Shown here: positions 25,864 through 35,028 of the stretch, piece after piece | How the letters are laid out: each line of letters begins with the position of its first letter | How positions within the stretch are numbered: the first letter of the stretch is position 1 | Assembly: GCA_963742345.1 (NCBI GenBank) | Contig: CAVULO010000011.1 | Coordinates: 62,001-126,000, forward strand | Source of the DNA: Pseudolabrys sp963742345 | GTDB taxonomy: Bacteria > Pseudomonadota > Alphaproteobacteria > Rhizobiales > Xanthobacteraceae | Direction of reading: 5' to 3' | Length of the DNA: 64,000 nt | The notes under the pieces: generated by a model | Database searches by the model: none | What the model was told of the DNA's origin: nothing | What the model saw: only the letters and a program-made list of their open reading frames with translations | Translations under genes and position numbers: made by a program

Positions 25864-26235
25864 ATGAACCGAGTTAAGGCGAACGAATTTGCCGCGAACT
25901 GGATCAGCGCCTGGAACAGGAAGGATGTTAGTGCAGTCCTGGAGCATTACGTCGAGGACGCAAAATTCGTAAGTCCCAAGGCCGCGAGTTTCGTCGGCAA
26001 TCCAATTGTAGAGGGCAAGAAAGCGCTGGCGAAATATTGGAGCCTTGCGGCAAAACAAATCGAAAAAATCGAATTCACGCTGGATCATGTTGTCTGGGAT
26101 TCCGCTACAAACGAATTGGTTATTTTCTATGAGGCGAATCTCAATGGAGCTTGCAGCCGCGCATGTGAGGCGGTGAAATTTGACTCATCAGGCCGGCAGA
26201 TATCGGGGGAGGCAATGTATGGGGCATCAATTTAA
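25864..26235 (+). CDS. NTF2/SnoaL-like protein
   Basis: 123 residues with the NTF2-like cone fold pattern: FAANWISAWNRKDVSAVLEHYVEDAKFVSP, GKKALAKYWSLAAKQ, then strands LDHVVWD, ELVIFYEANLNG and ACEAVKFDSSGRQI. No catalytic signature is obvious, so it could be an isomerase, hydrolase or a ligand-binding protein. GGAG before the ATG at 25864 fixes the start. Cysteines C107/C111-like in the CSRACEAV stretch are unusual. Cytoplasmic. Confidence 0.8.
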   Translation: MNRVKANEFAANWISAWNRKDVSAVLEHYVEDAKFVSPKAASFVGNPIVEGKKALAKYWSLAAKQIEKIEFTLDHVVWDSATNELVIFYEANLNGACSRACEAVKFDSSGRQISGEAMYGASI

Positions 26236-26293
26236 GATCGCGGCCCGTTGATCGAGCCGTTGCACCGGCACTTTATCGTGTAAGATCTCAGGC

Positions 26294-26665
26294 ATGGCAC
26301 GCGAACAGCGGCAGCATTGGCATAACCAGCCCATACCGGCGAAATTTTTGCCCTATGCGGCGGCACTGCTTGTTGCATTCGCTGCACTCCTGTCGCCCGC
26401 CGCCGCACAAGACATTCGCGGGTTGGAAGTCTGCACCGCCGAAAAGCAGATGGAACGCCGTACCGGCTGTCTACAGACCAATATCGAGTTACTCCAGCAG
26501 ATGTTGACCCGGCTCACCCGCGAGACCCAGGACAAGATGGCTGCCGCCGGCCGCGATCTCGCTGCTGCCCGAGCCGAGATCGCCGCGCTTAAGTCTACAA
26601 TGGCGAAGCTAAACGGCGAGCTGGCGCAAATGAAAGCGAAGCCCGAACCCGGCGATAAGAAGTAG
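26294..26665 (+). CDS. Secreted coiled-coil protein (123 aa)
   Basis: Signal peptide about 15-38 (AALLVAFAALLSPAAAQ), a short Cys-containing segment (GLEVCTAEKQMERRTGCLQ) and a long coiled coil (about 60-115, LLQQMLTRLTRETQDKM, then LAAARAEIAALKSTM). The two cysteines may pair. Such small periplasmic coiled-coil proteins are frequent in rhizobia and lack known function. Stands alone. Confidence 0.75.
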   Translation: MAREQRQHWHNQPIPAKFLPYAAALLVAFAALLSPAAAQDIRGLEVCTAEKQMERRTGCLQTNIELLQQMLTRLTRETQDKMAAAGRDLAAARAEIAALKSTMAKLNGELAQMKAKPEPGDKK

Positions 26666-27242
26666 GCTTGGTCGGCGGCCAAAATGCTCGCGCACGACCG
26701 CTTCGGCATCCCTACAATGCAAGTTCGACTATGCTAACGAGCCCGTATCCCAAGAAAGATATCCAGGCCGCCGTGAGTCCTGAATCCGCAAGCGATCGCT
26801 GCTGGCGGCCATATTCGATGGACTAGGGCGTATCCTTGATGAATGAGCGGGTGGACCGCAGGCGCCGGCGCAGTCAGCGCTATCGCCTTTTGAGTTTGCA
26901 TCGTTGACCTTCATTGCTCACTGGACGGCCGCAACACGAGACGACAGTAACCCCGTCCGTTTTTCAGATCGGGCGGGGTTACCAAAGACATCGTGCTGGG
27001 TCGTGGCTTGTCCCAACGCGGCCACATAAGCAGCTAATTTGTTGCAGCGCAATAGTTTTACCGCAGCGCAGCAAGTCTATACAGCAGTTTATAAATTCGA
27101 GACAGACCGGCGCCAGTTCTGTGGCCATATTGCAACAGTTGGTAGCAAAAGCGCGGCTACAAGCGATTCCCTGCGAGTAGCCAATGCGGGCCGTAGCGCG
27201 CACCACGGCAATTACGTATTTTGCAGCGTTGGGGGTAAAATC
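26666..27242. other. 577-base intergenic stretch with one hairpin
   Basis: No supported gene. GTAACCCCGTCCG (26947-26959) and CGGGCGGGGTTAC (26970-26982) form a 13-pair stem (one G-T pair) with a T-rich loop but no T-run after it; it may be a transcription-stop or regulatory hairpin. The 260 bases nearest the porin gene probably contain its promoter and leader. Confidence 0.5.
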
Positions 27243-28004
27243 ATGCGGCGTTGTCTTCTTGCATCCACGGCGTTGTCGACGTCGACAGCATTCATTGCTG
27301 GCGCAGCGTGGGCGGCTGACTTGCCCGTAAAAGCACCGCCCGTGGCGGTGAGAGCAGCCCCATTTTCGTGGACCGGTTGTTACGCGGGCCTCAATGCCGG
27401 CGTCGGGTCCTCCAATGTCGACCAGAACGTCGTGGTGCCAGGCGTCGTCACCTTTGGCTCAAGCGGGCGAGATTCGAGCTTCACCGGCGGTGGCCAGCTC
27501 GGATGCAATTACCAAATCGATCCACGCTGGGTTATCGGCCTCGAGGGCGACTTCAATTACCTCCGTGCCAATCGAAACCAGATTGGTAGCTTTGTTGGCG
27601 GCGAGGATACATTTGGCGTCTCTCAGCAGACGAGTTTGCGCTGGCTCGCCACCGTTCGTGGCCGATTCGGCTACGCATGGAACCGTTGGTTTTTCTACGG
27701 GACCGGTGGCTTGGCAATCGGCAATGTGCAGTCATCTGTTTTAGCAACCTCGACAGCTGCACAAGCATTTTCAGGTTCCTATTCGTCCGACCGTACTGGA
27801 TGGACGGCCGGAGCAGGCTTCGAGTATGCGCTCGCCGAACGGTTCTCCGCGAAGCTCGAGTATCTCCATTTTGATCTGGGCACCGCAAGCTATCTGGTAA
27901 ATCAAGTAGCCGGCAGTGCCGTGACTCCATCGACGTGGCTCGCTTCCGCGAAAATCAGCGGCGACATCGTCAGGGTCGGGTTTAACTACCGATTTATCCC
28001 GTAG
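27243..28004 (+). CDS. Outer-membrane beta-barrel protein (Omp25/31-like)
   Basis: 253 residues: signal peptide to about 24 (AGAAWAAD), the lead DLPVKAPP typical of rhizobial Omp25/Omp31-like barrels, then FSWTGCYAGLNAGVG and alternating strands ending VRVGFNYRFIP. The domain (about 8 strands) is the opacity-type OMP_b-brl. GGGGG precedes the ATG at 27243. It converges with the ATP-grasp gene. A second barrel of the same type is at 53610-54365, also beside genes of the glycosyltransferase/ATP-grasp group. Confidence 0.88.
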   Translation: MRRCLLASTALSTSTAFIAGAAWAADLPVKAPPVAVRAAPFSWTGCYAGLNAGVGSSNVDQNVVVPGVVTFGSSGRDSSFTGGGQLGCNYQIDPRWVIGLEGDFNYLRANRNQIGSFVGGEDTFGVSQQTSLRWLATVRGRFGYAWNRWFFYGTGGLAIGNVQSSVLATSTAAQAFSGSYSSDRTGWTAGAGFEYALAERFSAKLEYLHFDLGTASYLVNQVAGSAVTPSTWLASAKISGDIVRVGFNYRFIP

Positions 28005-28035
28005 GCCACATTTTGATATCCAAGCCCGCGGAAGC

Positions 28036-28986
28036 CTATTCCGCTTCTGCCCTGGTGCGTTCAATCAACACCCTCGCTGCAATCTTAAAGGCGTCGAACT
28101 GATCGGTGAGACGCTCCACGCCCAATGCCGTCTTCAATCTTGTCGTCATGTCGCCTTTGGAGAATATCCAGGTGTTGCCGCCTGGATTGGCCTCGAGCAC
28201 ATACAGTTTTCCGGACTTCGCCTCTCGAATGATGTCGATGCCTTGCAGCGCAATTTCCGGCATCGCCGAATAAGTGCGGTGGGCGAGTTCGAGAATATCG
28301 GCGTCCGTGGTGAATTCCCTTTTGGTCGGTCCGTCGCGACGTCTTGCCTTCACGGCTATGGTTGCGAGTACGCTATCGGCTGAATCGAGCGGAGGCCTCG
28401 GTCTCTCAGAGCGTGTCTTGAATGCAAGCAGCGGAGCACCGAAGAGGGTCAACACGCGATGATGACTAACGAAAGGTCCCGTATCTATGAATCTCTGCGC
28501 AAACATCGGGCCGTATCGACCCGGATGATCCTCCGGGAAAGTTTCCTTTGCCTGAAAGCGCACGGCCTCACGTCGCATCAGCGTGATGAACTGTCCGCGC
28601 GACGATTGAGAAAACCCCGGTTTGACGACGATATGCGCCCCGAAAATAGCCTCCGGCAGTTTAATATCGGGAGTAATCTCTGCGCTGGCCGGCACCGGCA
28701 ATCCGGCTGCCTGGAAACGCGCGATCTGCTCCAATTTCGGTATTGGGGAGCCGGCATAAACTTTGCCTCGCAGGGGACGAAAGCTCAGAAGATTACCTGG
28801 CGAGAAAACCAAGGTTGGCCGTTTGCTGGCGGCCCGGCGAGTGGCGGATGAAGAGATGTTGTTCGACGCGATGAACACTTCTATATCGGGCGCCAGCTCC
28901 TGAACCGCCTGCGCAATAGCCTGAAAGTCCTCGACATCCTGATACCCGGGCGTGTGAACAAGGATGAGATTGCGTTGAATTGTCAT
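28036..28986 (-). CDS. ATP-grasp-like enzyme, copy 1
   Basis: 316 residues with an ATP-grasp layout: an N-terminal Rossmann-like part (ILVHTPGYQDVEDF, LVFSPGNLLSFRPLRGKVYAG), an ATP-binding central part (IVVKPGFSQSSRG) and a C-terminal metal-binding segment (GIDIIREAKSGKLYVLEANPGGNTW). ATP-grasp ligases join a carboxylate to an amine or thiol. Copy 2 at 39445-40446 shares order, motifs and the LIxxTRAEA end. It lies 27 bases downstream of a methyltransferase gene on the same strand, so both are probably one transcript. Substrates unknown. Confidence 0.82.
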   Translation of the reverse strand: MTIQRNLILVHTPGYQDVEDFQAIAQAVQELAPDIEVFIASNNISSSATRRAASKRPTLVFSPGNLLSFRPLRGKVYAGSPIPKLEQIARFQAAGLPVPASAEITPDIKLPEAIFGAHIVVKPGFSQSSRGQFITLMRREAVRFQAKETFPEDHPGRYGPMFAQRFIDTGPFVSHHRVLTLFGAPLLAFKTRSERPRPPLDSADSVLATIAVKARRRDGPTKREFTTDADILELAHRTYSAMPEIALQGIDIIREAKSGKLYVLEANPGGNTWIFSKGDMTTRLKTALGVERLTDQFDAFKIAARVLIERTRAEAE

Positions 28987-29013
28987 CGTTGCATTCTTGA
29001 ATTCGACTCGCGC

Positions 29014-29871
29014 TCAGCGCCGCACCAGGCTTCGCTCGGCAATGGTCATAAAACGTCGCTTCGAAATGTGAGATACGAAGCTGCGCGCTGGACTTGCAAG
29101 CTTAACATCGACTTGACTGCAGCTAATGACGTTAAAACCGGCAGTTTCCAGGAGCAGCGTGGCATCGTCAGGTTTGGCAAACGCGCCTTCGCGCAATTGC
29201 CGCTGGCGCGAATGGGCCGAGAGCCGCGCGCAGATCACTTCCTCGTTGTCCGGCAAGGATATTCCGATCCGTTTGAGTTCGCTGACCACAGATTTCGCGT
29301 AGTCGGTGTGGAAATTATCGTCGATATCGATCGTGGACGGTTTGCTCGTGTTGAACAAAAGGACGACGCGCCCATCCGGGTGCAGCGCGTCCAGAATCCG
29401 AGCCAACGCATCGAGTCTTCCGTCAGCGGCAATAAAGTGGAGAGTTCCGTGCACCAGAATAAGATCAAATTGCTGCTGGACATGCAGTTCGCGCAAGTCT
29501 TGCCTGAGCGTCTCGATTTGCAGCGGCCGCGGCCATTGGCTGGCCAATTGTCGACAGAGTTCGAGAGGCGATTCGCATATGTCGAGAACGGTGACATGCA
29601 CACCATGGTCGGCCCCTGCCCGCGCCACAAGCGCAAGAAGACCGGTGTCTGCCGAGCCGGCGATGAGGACCCTGCGGAGCCCGCCGGCAATCAATGTCCG
29701 CAAAGCGAGCTCCAACTTCGACCCCTCATCCTCGAGGCCGGTCGATGATCTCGAGAGGCGGATGTAAGGCCAAAGTGCATGGAGGTCGCGGCATGATCCG
29801 CACAGGCGACTGGATAATTCGTAAGCCCGGGCGGCAAGGTCGCCAAGACGTTCAGTATAAAGAGACGACAT
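29014..29871 (-). CDS. Class I SAM-dependent methyltransferase
   Basis: 285 residues. Motif I is present in a looser form (RVLIAGSADTGLLALVARAG), with acidic strand-2 end VTVLDICESP and a FDLILVHGTLHFIA motif IV/post-I region; LHPDGRVVLLFNTS fits motif VI. Soluble, no signal peptide. It precedes the ATP-grasp gene by 27 bases and so probably acts in the same pathway. The substrate cannot be told; a small-molecule or sugar acceptor is plausible given the rest of the window. Confidence 0.82.
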   Translation of the reverse strand: MSSLYTERLGDLAARAYELSSRLCGSCRDLHALWPYIRLSRSSTGLEDEGSKLELALRTLIAGGLRRVLIAGSADTGLLALVARAGADHGVHVTVLDICESPLELCRQLASQWPRPLQIETLRQDLRELHVQQQFDLILVHGTLHFIAADGRLDALARILDALHPDGRVVLLFNTSKPSTIDIDDNFHTDYAKSVVSELKRIGISLPDNEEVICARLSAHSRQRQLREGAFAKPDDATLLLETAGFNVISCSQVDVKLASPARSFVSHISKRRFMTIAERSLVRR

Positions 29872-29953
29872 ACTTCCTCATGCGAGATAATTCGCTTCTA
29901 GTAAATTGAAACATTACGCATATAAAACTTTTCGCGCGGGCGGCGAAGCTTCC

Positions 29954-31006
29954 ATGATAGAAATGTGCCGGATCAGACTTTCGTCGTTCGTTCGATTGCG
30001 CTTAAAGCGTGTGCACACCGTGAAGAAAGCGGTGTGTGCATCTCATCCGAGTCGATTGGTTGTGGCATTTGTCGCGGCGATCTTAATTGTTTGCTCTGGT
30101 CACGTCACGTCATCCCGGACAATACAACCAATTAAAATAATCGTTCCTTCCACCGTCGGCGGAGGGGCTGACATCCTGGCCCGATTGTTGGCCGATCAGA
30201 TCGGTCGCGCACAAGGCCTCACGATAATTGTTGAGAACCGCCCGGGGGCGAGCAACACGATCGGAACGCAGGCCGCGTCGCGAGCAGCACCCGACGGCGG
30301 CACGCTGCTGGTCAATACGCCGGAGTTCGTGATCAATTCCCATCTGCGAAAGTTGAACTATGATCCGCTGAGCGATTTCACACCGGTTTGCTATCTTGTG
30401 CGGTCTCCGCAACTCCTCGTCGTTAACGTTGAATCGCCCTACCGCACGCTCGGCGACCTGCTTGATGCAGCACGAGCCAAGCCGGACGAACTGACGCTTG
30501 CAAGCGGGGGGCCGGCATCGAGTACCCATATTGCATTTGAAACACTTAAGCACCTGGCCAATGTCAGAATGAGTTACGTGCCCTATCAGGGATCGGCGCC
30601 GGCGGTTAACGCGCTGCTCGCCAAGCATGTCACATCCGTCTTGGCCAGCTACCCGAACGTGGTGGAGCAAGTGAAGGCCGGTAAGCTCCGTGCGCTTGCC
30701 ACAACCTCCCCGACCAGAATCAAGCAATTGCCGGAGGTCCCAACTGTCGCTGAATCCGGCTTCAAGGATTTTGAATCGGAAATCTGGTTTGGGGTCGTGG
30801 CGCCGGCAAAGACGCCGAATGTGATCGTCTCCCAGCTCGCCGATTGGTTTACCGCAGCGCTACTGGCGCCCGAAATAAAGACAAGGCTTGAAACCCTGGG
30901 TTTATTTACTGTCGGACTGTGCGGGAAAGAGTTCGGCGCCTTTATTCGGAAAGAATACGACAAATATGGCCGTGCTATTCGGGACACCAGCTTCACTGCG
31001 CGGTAG
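29954..31006 (+). CDS. Bug/TctC-family periplasmic binding protein (orphan), second copy
   Basis: 350 residues from the ATG at 29954. A longer than usual N-terminus (about 50 residues with a membrane segment VVAFVAAILIVCSGH) precedes the Bug start IKIIVPSTVGGGADILARLLADQ; RPGASNTIGTQAASRAAPDGGTLLV and AKPDELTLASGG follow. No TctAB genes nearby. Distant from the receptor at 21981, so not a recent duplicate. Divergent from the methyltransferase/ATP-grasp pair with an 80-base gap that could hold both promoters. Confidence 0.85.
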   Translation: MIEMCRIRLSSFVRLRLKRVHTVKKAVCASHPSRLVVAFVAAILIVCSGHVTSSRTIQPIKIIVPSTVGGGADILARLLADQIGRAQGLTIIVENRPGASNTIGTQAASRAAPDGGTLLVNTPEFVINSHLRKLNYDPLSDFTPVCYLVRSPQLLVVNVESPYRTLGDLLDAARAKPDELTLASGGPASSTHIAFETLKHLANVRMSYVPYQGSAPAVNALLAKHVTSVLASYPNVVEQVKAGKLRALATTSPTRIKQLPEVPTVAESGFKDFESEIWFGVVAPAKTPNVIVSQLADWFTAALLAPEIKTRLETLGLFTVGLCGKEFGAFIRKEYDKYGRAIRDTSFTAR

Positions 31007-31198
31007 CCCAAAAGCGGACCGGACGGGCGAAGCAAGCCGGGTCCGCCTTGTGGCGAAGCCACATAAAACCTATCTAGGGGGAATGGGGATGCAGCTACGG
31101 TCCCATATTTTGCTCCTAATTCCGAGATTAACCGGCCCATTGGCGGGAACGGCGTAGCCTTTCTCGCACAGCGGACTGACGTCCGCAGAAAGACACCC

Positions 31199-31411
31199 AT
31201 GCGCATCTTCATTTTCAAGTCGGAGACAAGCCCGGAGTTACGTGCGTTTTCGGACGATCAGGGTGGCCATAAATTGCCGGCGCAATTCCGGCCCTGGCAC
31301 GCGATTGGCGTCGTCCGCCCGGACTCGGTGCCTCCCCATAATCTAAACCGCGACCGGATCGAGGCATCGATCAACGGTGGCGGCTACCAATTGTGGCGGA
31401 TGAAAAAGTAG
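31199..31411 (+). CDS. Small conserved hypothetical protein (70 aa)
   Basis: 70 residues: MRIFIFKSETSPELRAFSDD, RPWHAIGVVRPDSVPPHN, ending GGYQLWRMKK. Predominantly beta strands with a short helix; conserved, as far as I recall, in Bradyrhizobium-type genomes. No signal peptide. Start ATG at 31199; no strong ribosome site is seen, and a fragment of the GTCCGC repeat lies upstream at about 31008-31022. Function unknown. Confidence 0.65.
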   Translation: MRIFIFKSETSPELRAFSDDQGGHKLPAQFRPWHAIGVVRPDSVPPHNLNRDRIEASINGGGYQLWRMKK

Positions 31412-31678
31412 TCGGAGGCGGGGGTGAACCCCTGCTAACGTTCGGCAGCGCAATTGGCCCGTCCGCCGAAGCGGACATTCGTTAGCGCAAGTTGCAAGCC
31501 CGCTGGGACCAGCAACGGGCATCCCTTCGCAACTACAATCATATAAGAATGAGCAAGAGCCGCGCCCTCCATTGGGTGCGATGAACCGATTCGGCGTTGG
31601 GTGTTTGTCGTCTGCGCGAGCCAAGCAGTGTACTCTTGCCCCGCTATGAATCAGCAGCGCAATTCATGGAGGCTTGTG

Positions 31679-32110
31679 ATGTTGCCTGAAGTAATAACGC
31701 TCAATCAGCTTTCGCTCGTGATATCCCAGGCTGCGGCCCCTGCATTCCTTTTAGGCGCGGTGGCGTCCTTTCTCTCGGTGCTGGTCTCACATATGAGCCG
31801 TATCATCGACAGATCGCGGGCGATCAACGCCACGCCGGATGGCGACCCAAACAAAGCGGGGCTCAAAGCCACCCTGCCCCAGTTGAAATTGCGAGCAGAC
31901 CTCGTCAACCGGGCGATCTACTGGGCGGTCGCAAGTGGTATTTCGACCTGCCTTCTCATGATTGCCGCTTTCGGAAGCGCATACTTCGGGATCAGACACG
32001 AACCCGGTGCGGCTATCCTTTTCACGCTATCGCTTGGGCTTTTCACATTTTCGCTCATCTCATTCGCACGCGAAGTAAGAGTCGCCATGACCCAAACCGA
32101 ATTTGGCTGA
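31679..32110 (+). CDS. DUF2721-family membrane protein
   Basis: 143 residues with three membrane segments: about 17-35 (AAPAFLLGAVASFLSVLVS), 80-102 and 108-128. SRIIDRSRAIN with Arg/Asp after helix 1 is the DUF2721 signature. GGAGG 7 bases before the ATG at 31679 is decisive; an upstream ATG at 31646 is weaker. Inner membrane; function unknown. Confidence 0.85.
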   Translation: MLPEVITLNQLSLVISQAAAPAFLLGAVASFLSVLVSHMSRIIDRSRAINATPDGDPNKAGLKATLPQLKLRADLVNRAIYWAVASGISTCLLMIAAFGSAYFGIRHEPGAAILFTLSLGLFTFSLISFAREVRVAMTQTEFG

Positions 32111-32193
32111 GGTTGGCGCTCTGTGGAGTATTTCGGCAAACCTCTCCGTGGATGTCGCTGGAGGCTGCCGCGAAACAATTCGTGAATGTTGAG

Positions 32194-32526
32194 CTAGCAG
32201 TTGCGGCAAATACCTTCGATCACCTGCTTTAAATGTTGCTCCTTGCGCTCTTCCTCAGCTCTTTCTTTTTCCCGTTTCTGCGGTGAGCCGACATTTGGGA
32301 GGGTCGAGTTTATCTTATTCTGCGGAGTCGTGGACGCTGTAGTCGCTGGCTTTGGCACCGGCGGCTTTGGCTTGTTCGCATCCGTTACCTTGGCGGTCGG
32401 GGTGCGATCGGGTTGGGCTGTCATCGCTGGAACATCATCCTGCGTCTCAAACACCGGAATGTGTGCCGCACAGCCGTTTAAAAGGGCCGCAACTATTAGA
32501 AGCACCAGAGCTCGCAAAATACCCAT
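32194..32526 (-). CDS. Small lipoprotein with Pro/Thr-rich linker
   Basis: 110 residues from ATG 32524-32526: MGILRALVLLIVAALLNGC has a lipobox (LNGC, cysteine 19). A Pro/Lys/Thr-rich linker leads to a charged helix (KREKERAEEERKEQHLKQ) and the end IEGICRNC with two cysteines. Same architecture as the lipoprotein at 4251-4586. The longer frame from 32721 runs through a repeat and is rejected. Role unknown; perhaps an envelope tether. Confidence 0.72.
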   Translation of the reverse strand: MGILRALVLLIVAALLNGCAAHIPVFETQDDVPAMTAQPDRTPTAKVTDANKPKPPVPKPATTASTTPQNKINSTLPNVGSPQKREKERAEEERKEQHLKQVIEGICRNC

Positions 32527-32635
32527 TTCACCCTGGCCTGTTGGATTCTCTGCACTAGAGGAAAAAAGATCACCGCATCGACGTGATCTAAGCATAAAAG
32601 GCCAACGTGCAGCTACCGTGCGGCTGCCGTGTAGT

Positions 32636-32710
32636 CCGGTCCGCTTTACCCCCATAGCGGAATTTGGGCGACACTTGTTCGATGTCGGCTTAGTGCCAAA
32701 AGCGGACATC
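32636..32710. repeat. GTCCGC palindrome cluster 1
   Basis: Two palindromic units (GGTCCGCTTTACCCCCATAG.. and GATGTCGGCTTAGTGCCAAA..GCGGACATC) between the lipoprotein start and the end of the first ABC_sub_bind gene. Same family as the clusters listed below. Confidence 0.8.
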
Positions 32711-32717
32711 AGCGCAC

Positions 32718-33704
32718 TCATTCGACTACCTTGTCGGCACGCTGCAGGAACGACTCCGGGATGGCAAGGCCGAGTGTCTTGGCGGTCTTGAGGTTGACGA
32801 CGAGCTGAAACTTTGTCGGGTACTGCACCGGCAGGTCGGCAGGCTTGGCGCCGCGCAGTATTCGGTCGACATATTCCGCCCCGCTCTGAAACTGATTTAC
32901 CGTATCGAAGCCATATGAAATCAGTCCGCCCGCATCGGCATAGAAAGCCAACGGATAGAGCGCCGGTAAGCGCAAGCGCGCGGCGAGTGCGACAATGAGG
33001 TCACGATTGGTAAGCGTCACAGCGTGCGGAGTGACAATAATACCGTCATTACCTTTGGCCGCGAACGCAGCCAGGGCCTGCTCGATCTCGTTTGCGTTAT
33101 GCGCTCCGAGCGCTACCAGCTTGACTTTGGGCGCAGGAGTTAGAGCTTCAACAAATTTGAAAAACCCAAAGCTGGCAGGCGTCTCGGGATGCACCAAGAA
33201 CCCGATGCGCTCGATCTGAGGCGCGACCTCCTGCAACAGTACCAGCCATTTTCCGCCCATCGACGGCTCCCAGTTGGCGAACCCCGTGAGGTTGCCGTTT
33301 GGGTGCGCTTCGTTGTCGACAAAACCGGAACCGACTGGATCGCCGACACTTATGAAAACGATCGGTATAGTTCGGACTTCCGCCTGAGCAACTGCCGTTA
33401 CCGAGTTAGTGTTGGTGACCAAAACGTCCGGCGTGAGGCTCATTAACTCCATGAGGATAGCGCGCACCACGCCGGCATCACCGCCGGGAAATCGGACATC
33501 AATGCGGATATTGCGCCCTTCCTCCCAACCGAACTTCTGCAGTCCCTGCCGCAACGCCGCGACCTGAGCTTGTGCCGCAGGATCGGTCCCGGCATACCCC
33601 ATCATCACGCCGATGTGCCGCATGCGCTCGGCTTGCTGCGCCCGTGCAGCTATCGGCCAAGCCGCCGCGCCACTAATGACTTTGATGAACTCGCGTCGCC
33701 TCAT
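32718..33704 (-). CDS. ABC_sub_bind (PF04392) solute-binding protein A
   Basis: 328 residues. Tat/Sec-like signal MRRREFIKVISGAAAWPIAARAQ, then ERMRHIGVMMGYAGTDPAAQ and the family's two-lobe body with GGLISYGFD near 255 and the C-terminal GAKPADLPVQYPTKFQLVVNLKTAKTLGL..P..FL.RADKVVE. Homologous to TrpX-type binding proteins whose ligands include amino acids; no permease or ATPase gene is adjacent, so it is an orphan. The ATG at 33704 gives the family start. The ends of these paralogues (K.ADLPVQ....L.INLKTAKALGL) are nearly constant, which fits copying or gene conversion. Confidence 0.92.
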   Translation of the reverse strand: MRRREFIKVISGAAAWPIAARAQQAERMRHIGVMMGYAGTDPAAQAQVAALRQGLQKFGWEEGRNIRIDVRFPGGDAGVVRAILMELMSLTPDVLVTNTNSVTAVAQAEVRTIPIVFISVGDPVGSGFVDNEAHPNGNLTGFANWEPSMGGKWLVLLQEVAPQIERIGFLVHPETPASFGFFKFVEALTPAPKVKLVALGAHNANEIEQALAAFAAKGNDGIIVTPHAVTLTNRDLIVALAARLRLPALYPLAFYADAGGLISYGFDTVNQFQSGAEYVDRILRGAKPADLPVQYPTKFQLVVNLKTAKTLGLAIPESFLQRADKVVE

Positions 33705-33770
33705 TACCGACCCCGAGACTGAGGAAGAGCCATCATAACGGTAAAATCGAGCGGCTGGGAGGGATGCTCC

Positions 33771-33844
33771 ATGTCCGCTTTGGGTCAAAAGCAGACATGT
33801 GCAGCGCACAAGCCGATGTCTGCTAAGTGCCAACAGCGGACATC
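33771..33844. repeat. GTCCGC palindrome cluster 2
   Basis: ATGTCCGCTTTGGGTC-AAAAGCAGACAT followed 14 bases later by GATGTCTGCTAAGTGCCAA..CAGCGGACATC. Lies upstream of gene A and directly after the stop of gene B, so it is the only DNA between two ABC_sub_bind genes apart from the promoter. Confidence 0.88.
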
Positions 33845-33851
33845 GCCAGTC

Positions 33852-34826
33852 TCATTCGATGACCTCGTCAGCAATGGCCATCACGCCCGATGGAATGGTG
33901 AGGCCAAGTGCCTTGGCGGTCTTAAGATTGATGACCAGCTCGAACTTTGTCGGTTGCAGCACGGGCAAGTCCGCGGGCTTATCGCCCTTGAGAATCCGCC
34001 CGACGTAGATGCCGGCGAGGCGATAGCTATCGGCAAAACTCGTTCCGTAGCTCACTAGGCCGCCAGCCGCGGCATACTCCCGAATTGAGTAGATCGCGGG
34101 CAATGAAAGGCGTGCCGCCAGTGCGACGATTTTATCGCTCCGACTGAGGAAAAATGGATCGGCGGCAACGATCAGCGCGTCGGCCTTAAGCTCGGCAAAA
34201 GTTGCAAAGCCCTTGTCGAGGTCGCCATCGCTGCTAGCATTCACGACATGAATGCGGTGGCCAGTAGTCGCCGCCGTACCGTCCAGATCATTTTTGAGGC
34301 CTTCAGTCACTGAATTGTCCGGATTGACCAGCACGGCGACCACGGCGGCCTTAGGTACGAGTTCGCGCAGGAGGCCCAACAGTTTCGCCCCGAGTTGGCC
34401 GGTGAACAAAACGACTCCGGTGACATTGCCGCCAGGGCGATTGAGGCTTGCTACCAGGCCGGACTTGACCGGATCATCGCCGCTCGTGAATACGATCGGG
34501 ATAGTCACGGATGCAGCCTTGGCCGCCAGCGCCGCCGGCGGGCCTCCGCCGAAGATAACGGTCACTTTGCGGCGGACCAGATCGGCCGCTAGCTCCGGCA
34601 ATTGATCATACCGCCCCTCCGCCCAGCGGTATTCGACTGTAACGTTCTCGCCATCGACATAACCAGATTCTTTGAGACCCTGGCGGAACGCAACCTGCGG
34701 AATCGTGGCGGCCGTCCCGCTGATGAGGAACCCGACCACTGGCATCGTCGTCTGCTGAGCACGCGCTGCGAACGGCCACGCGGCTACCGTGCCACCGAGC
34801 AAACGTATGAATTGGCGTCGCCTCAT
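33852..34826 (-). CDS. ABC_sub_bind solute-binding protein B
   Basis: 324 residues: MRRRQFIRLLGGTVAAWPFAARAQ signal, then TTMPVVGFLISGTAATI, VEYRWAEGRYDQLPELAADLVRRKVTVIF, GGLVSYG and a C-terminal K..ADLPVLQPTKFELVINLKTAKALGLTIP. Predicted periplasmic type-1 binding fold; ligand unknown. Gene B and gene A point the same way, separated by cluster 2, but each has its own upstream region, so an operon is unlikely. The start at 34826 is set by the signal peptide. Confidence 0.92.
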   Translation of the reverse strand: MRRRQFIRLLGGTVAAWPFAARAQQTTMPVVGFLISGTAATIPQVAFRQGLKESGYVDGENVTVEYRWAEGRYDQLPELAADLVRRKVTVIFGGGPPAALAAKAASVTIPIVFTSGDDPVKSGLVASLNRPGGNVTGVVLFTGQLGAKLLGLLRELVPKAAVVAVLVNPDNSVTEGLKNDLDGTAATTGHRIHVVNASSDGDLDKGFATFAELKADALIVAADPFFLSRSDKIVALAARLSLPAIYSIREYAAAGGLVSYGTSFADSYRLAGIYVGRILKGDKPADLPVLQPTKFELVINLKTAKALGLTIPSGVMAIADEVIE

Positions 34827-34902
34827 CACACCCCCGAGGCTCAGACACGCCATAGTAGCAATTGGCGCCGGTGCTCTGGAAGGGGTCAAGCGGAAAGCAG
34901 GT

Positions 34903-34977
34903 GATGTCCGCTTTGGGTCATAAGCGGGCATTTGCAGTGCAAAAAGGCATGTCCGCTTTGTGCCAATAGGCAACATC
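34903..34977. repeat. GTCCGC palindrome cluster 3
   Basis: GATGTCCGCTTTGGGTC-ATAAGCGGGCAT and ATGTCCGCTTTGTGCCAATA..GGCAACATC, about 80 bases upstream of gene B. The segment between the cluster and the start codon (CCCCGAGGCTCAG..) is shared with genes A and D and the remnant at 47445. Confidence 0.85.
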
Positions 34978-35028
34978 GCGCATCTGGTTCGAAATGAAAG
35001 AGGTCGCCAACTAAGGCGGCCCCAGTTT

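Noticed and set aside
26947..26982. Hairpin as a terminator
   Set aside because: Stem is strong but there is no T-run and no gene close upstream; kept only as a hairpin in the intergenic entry.
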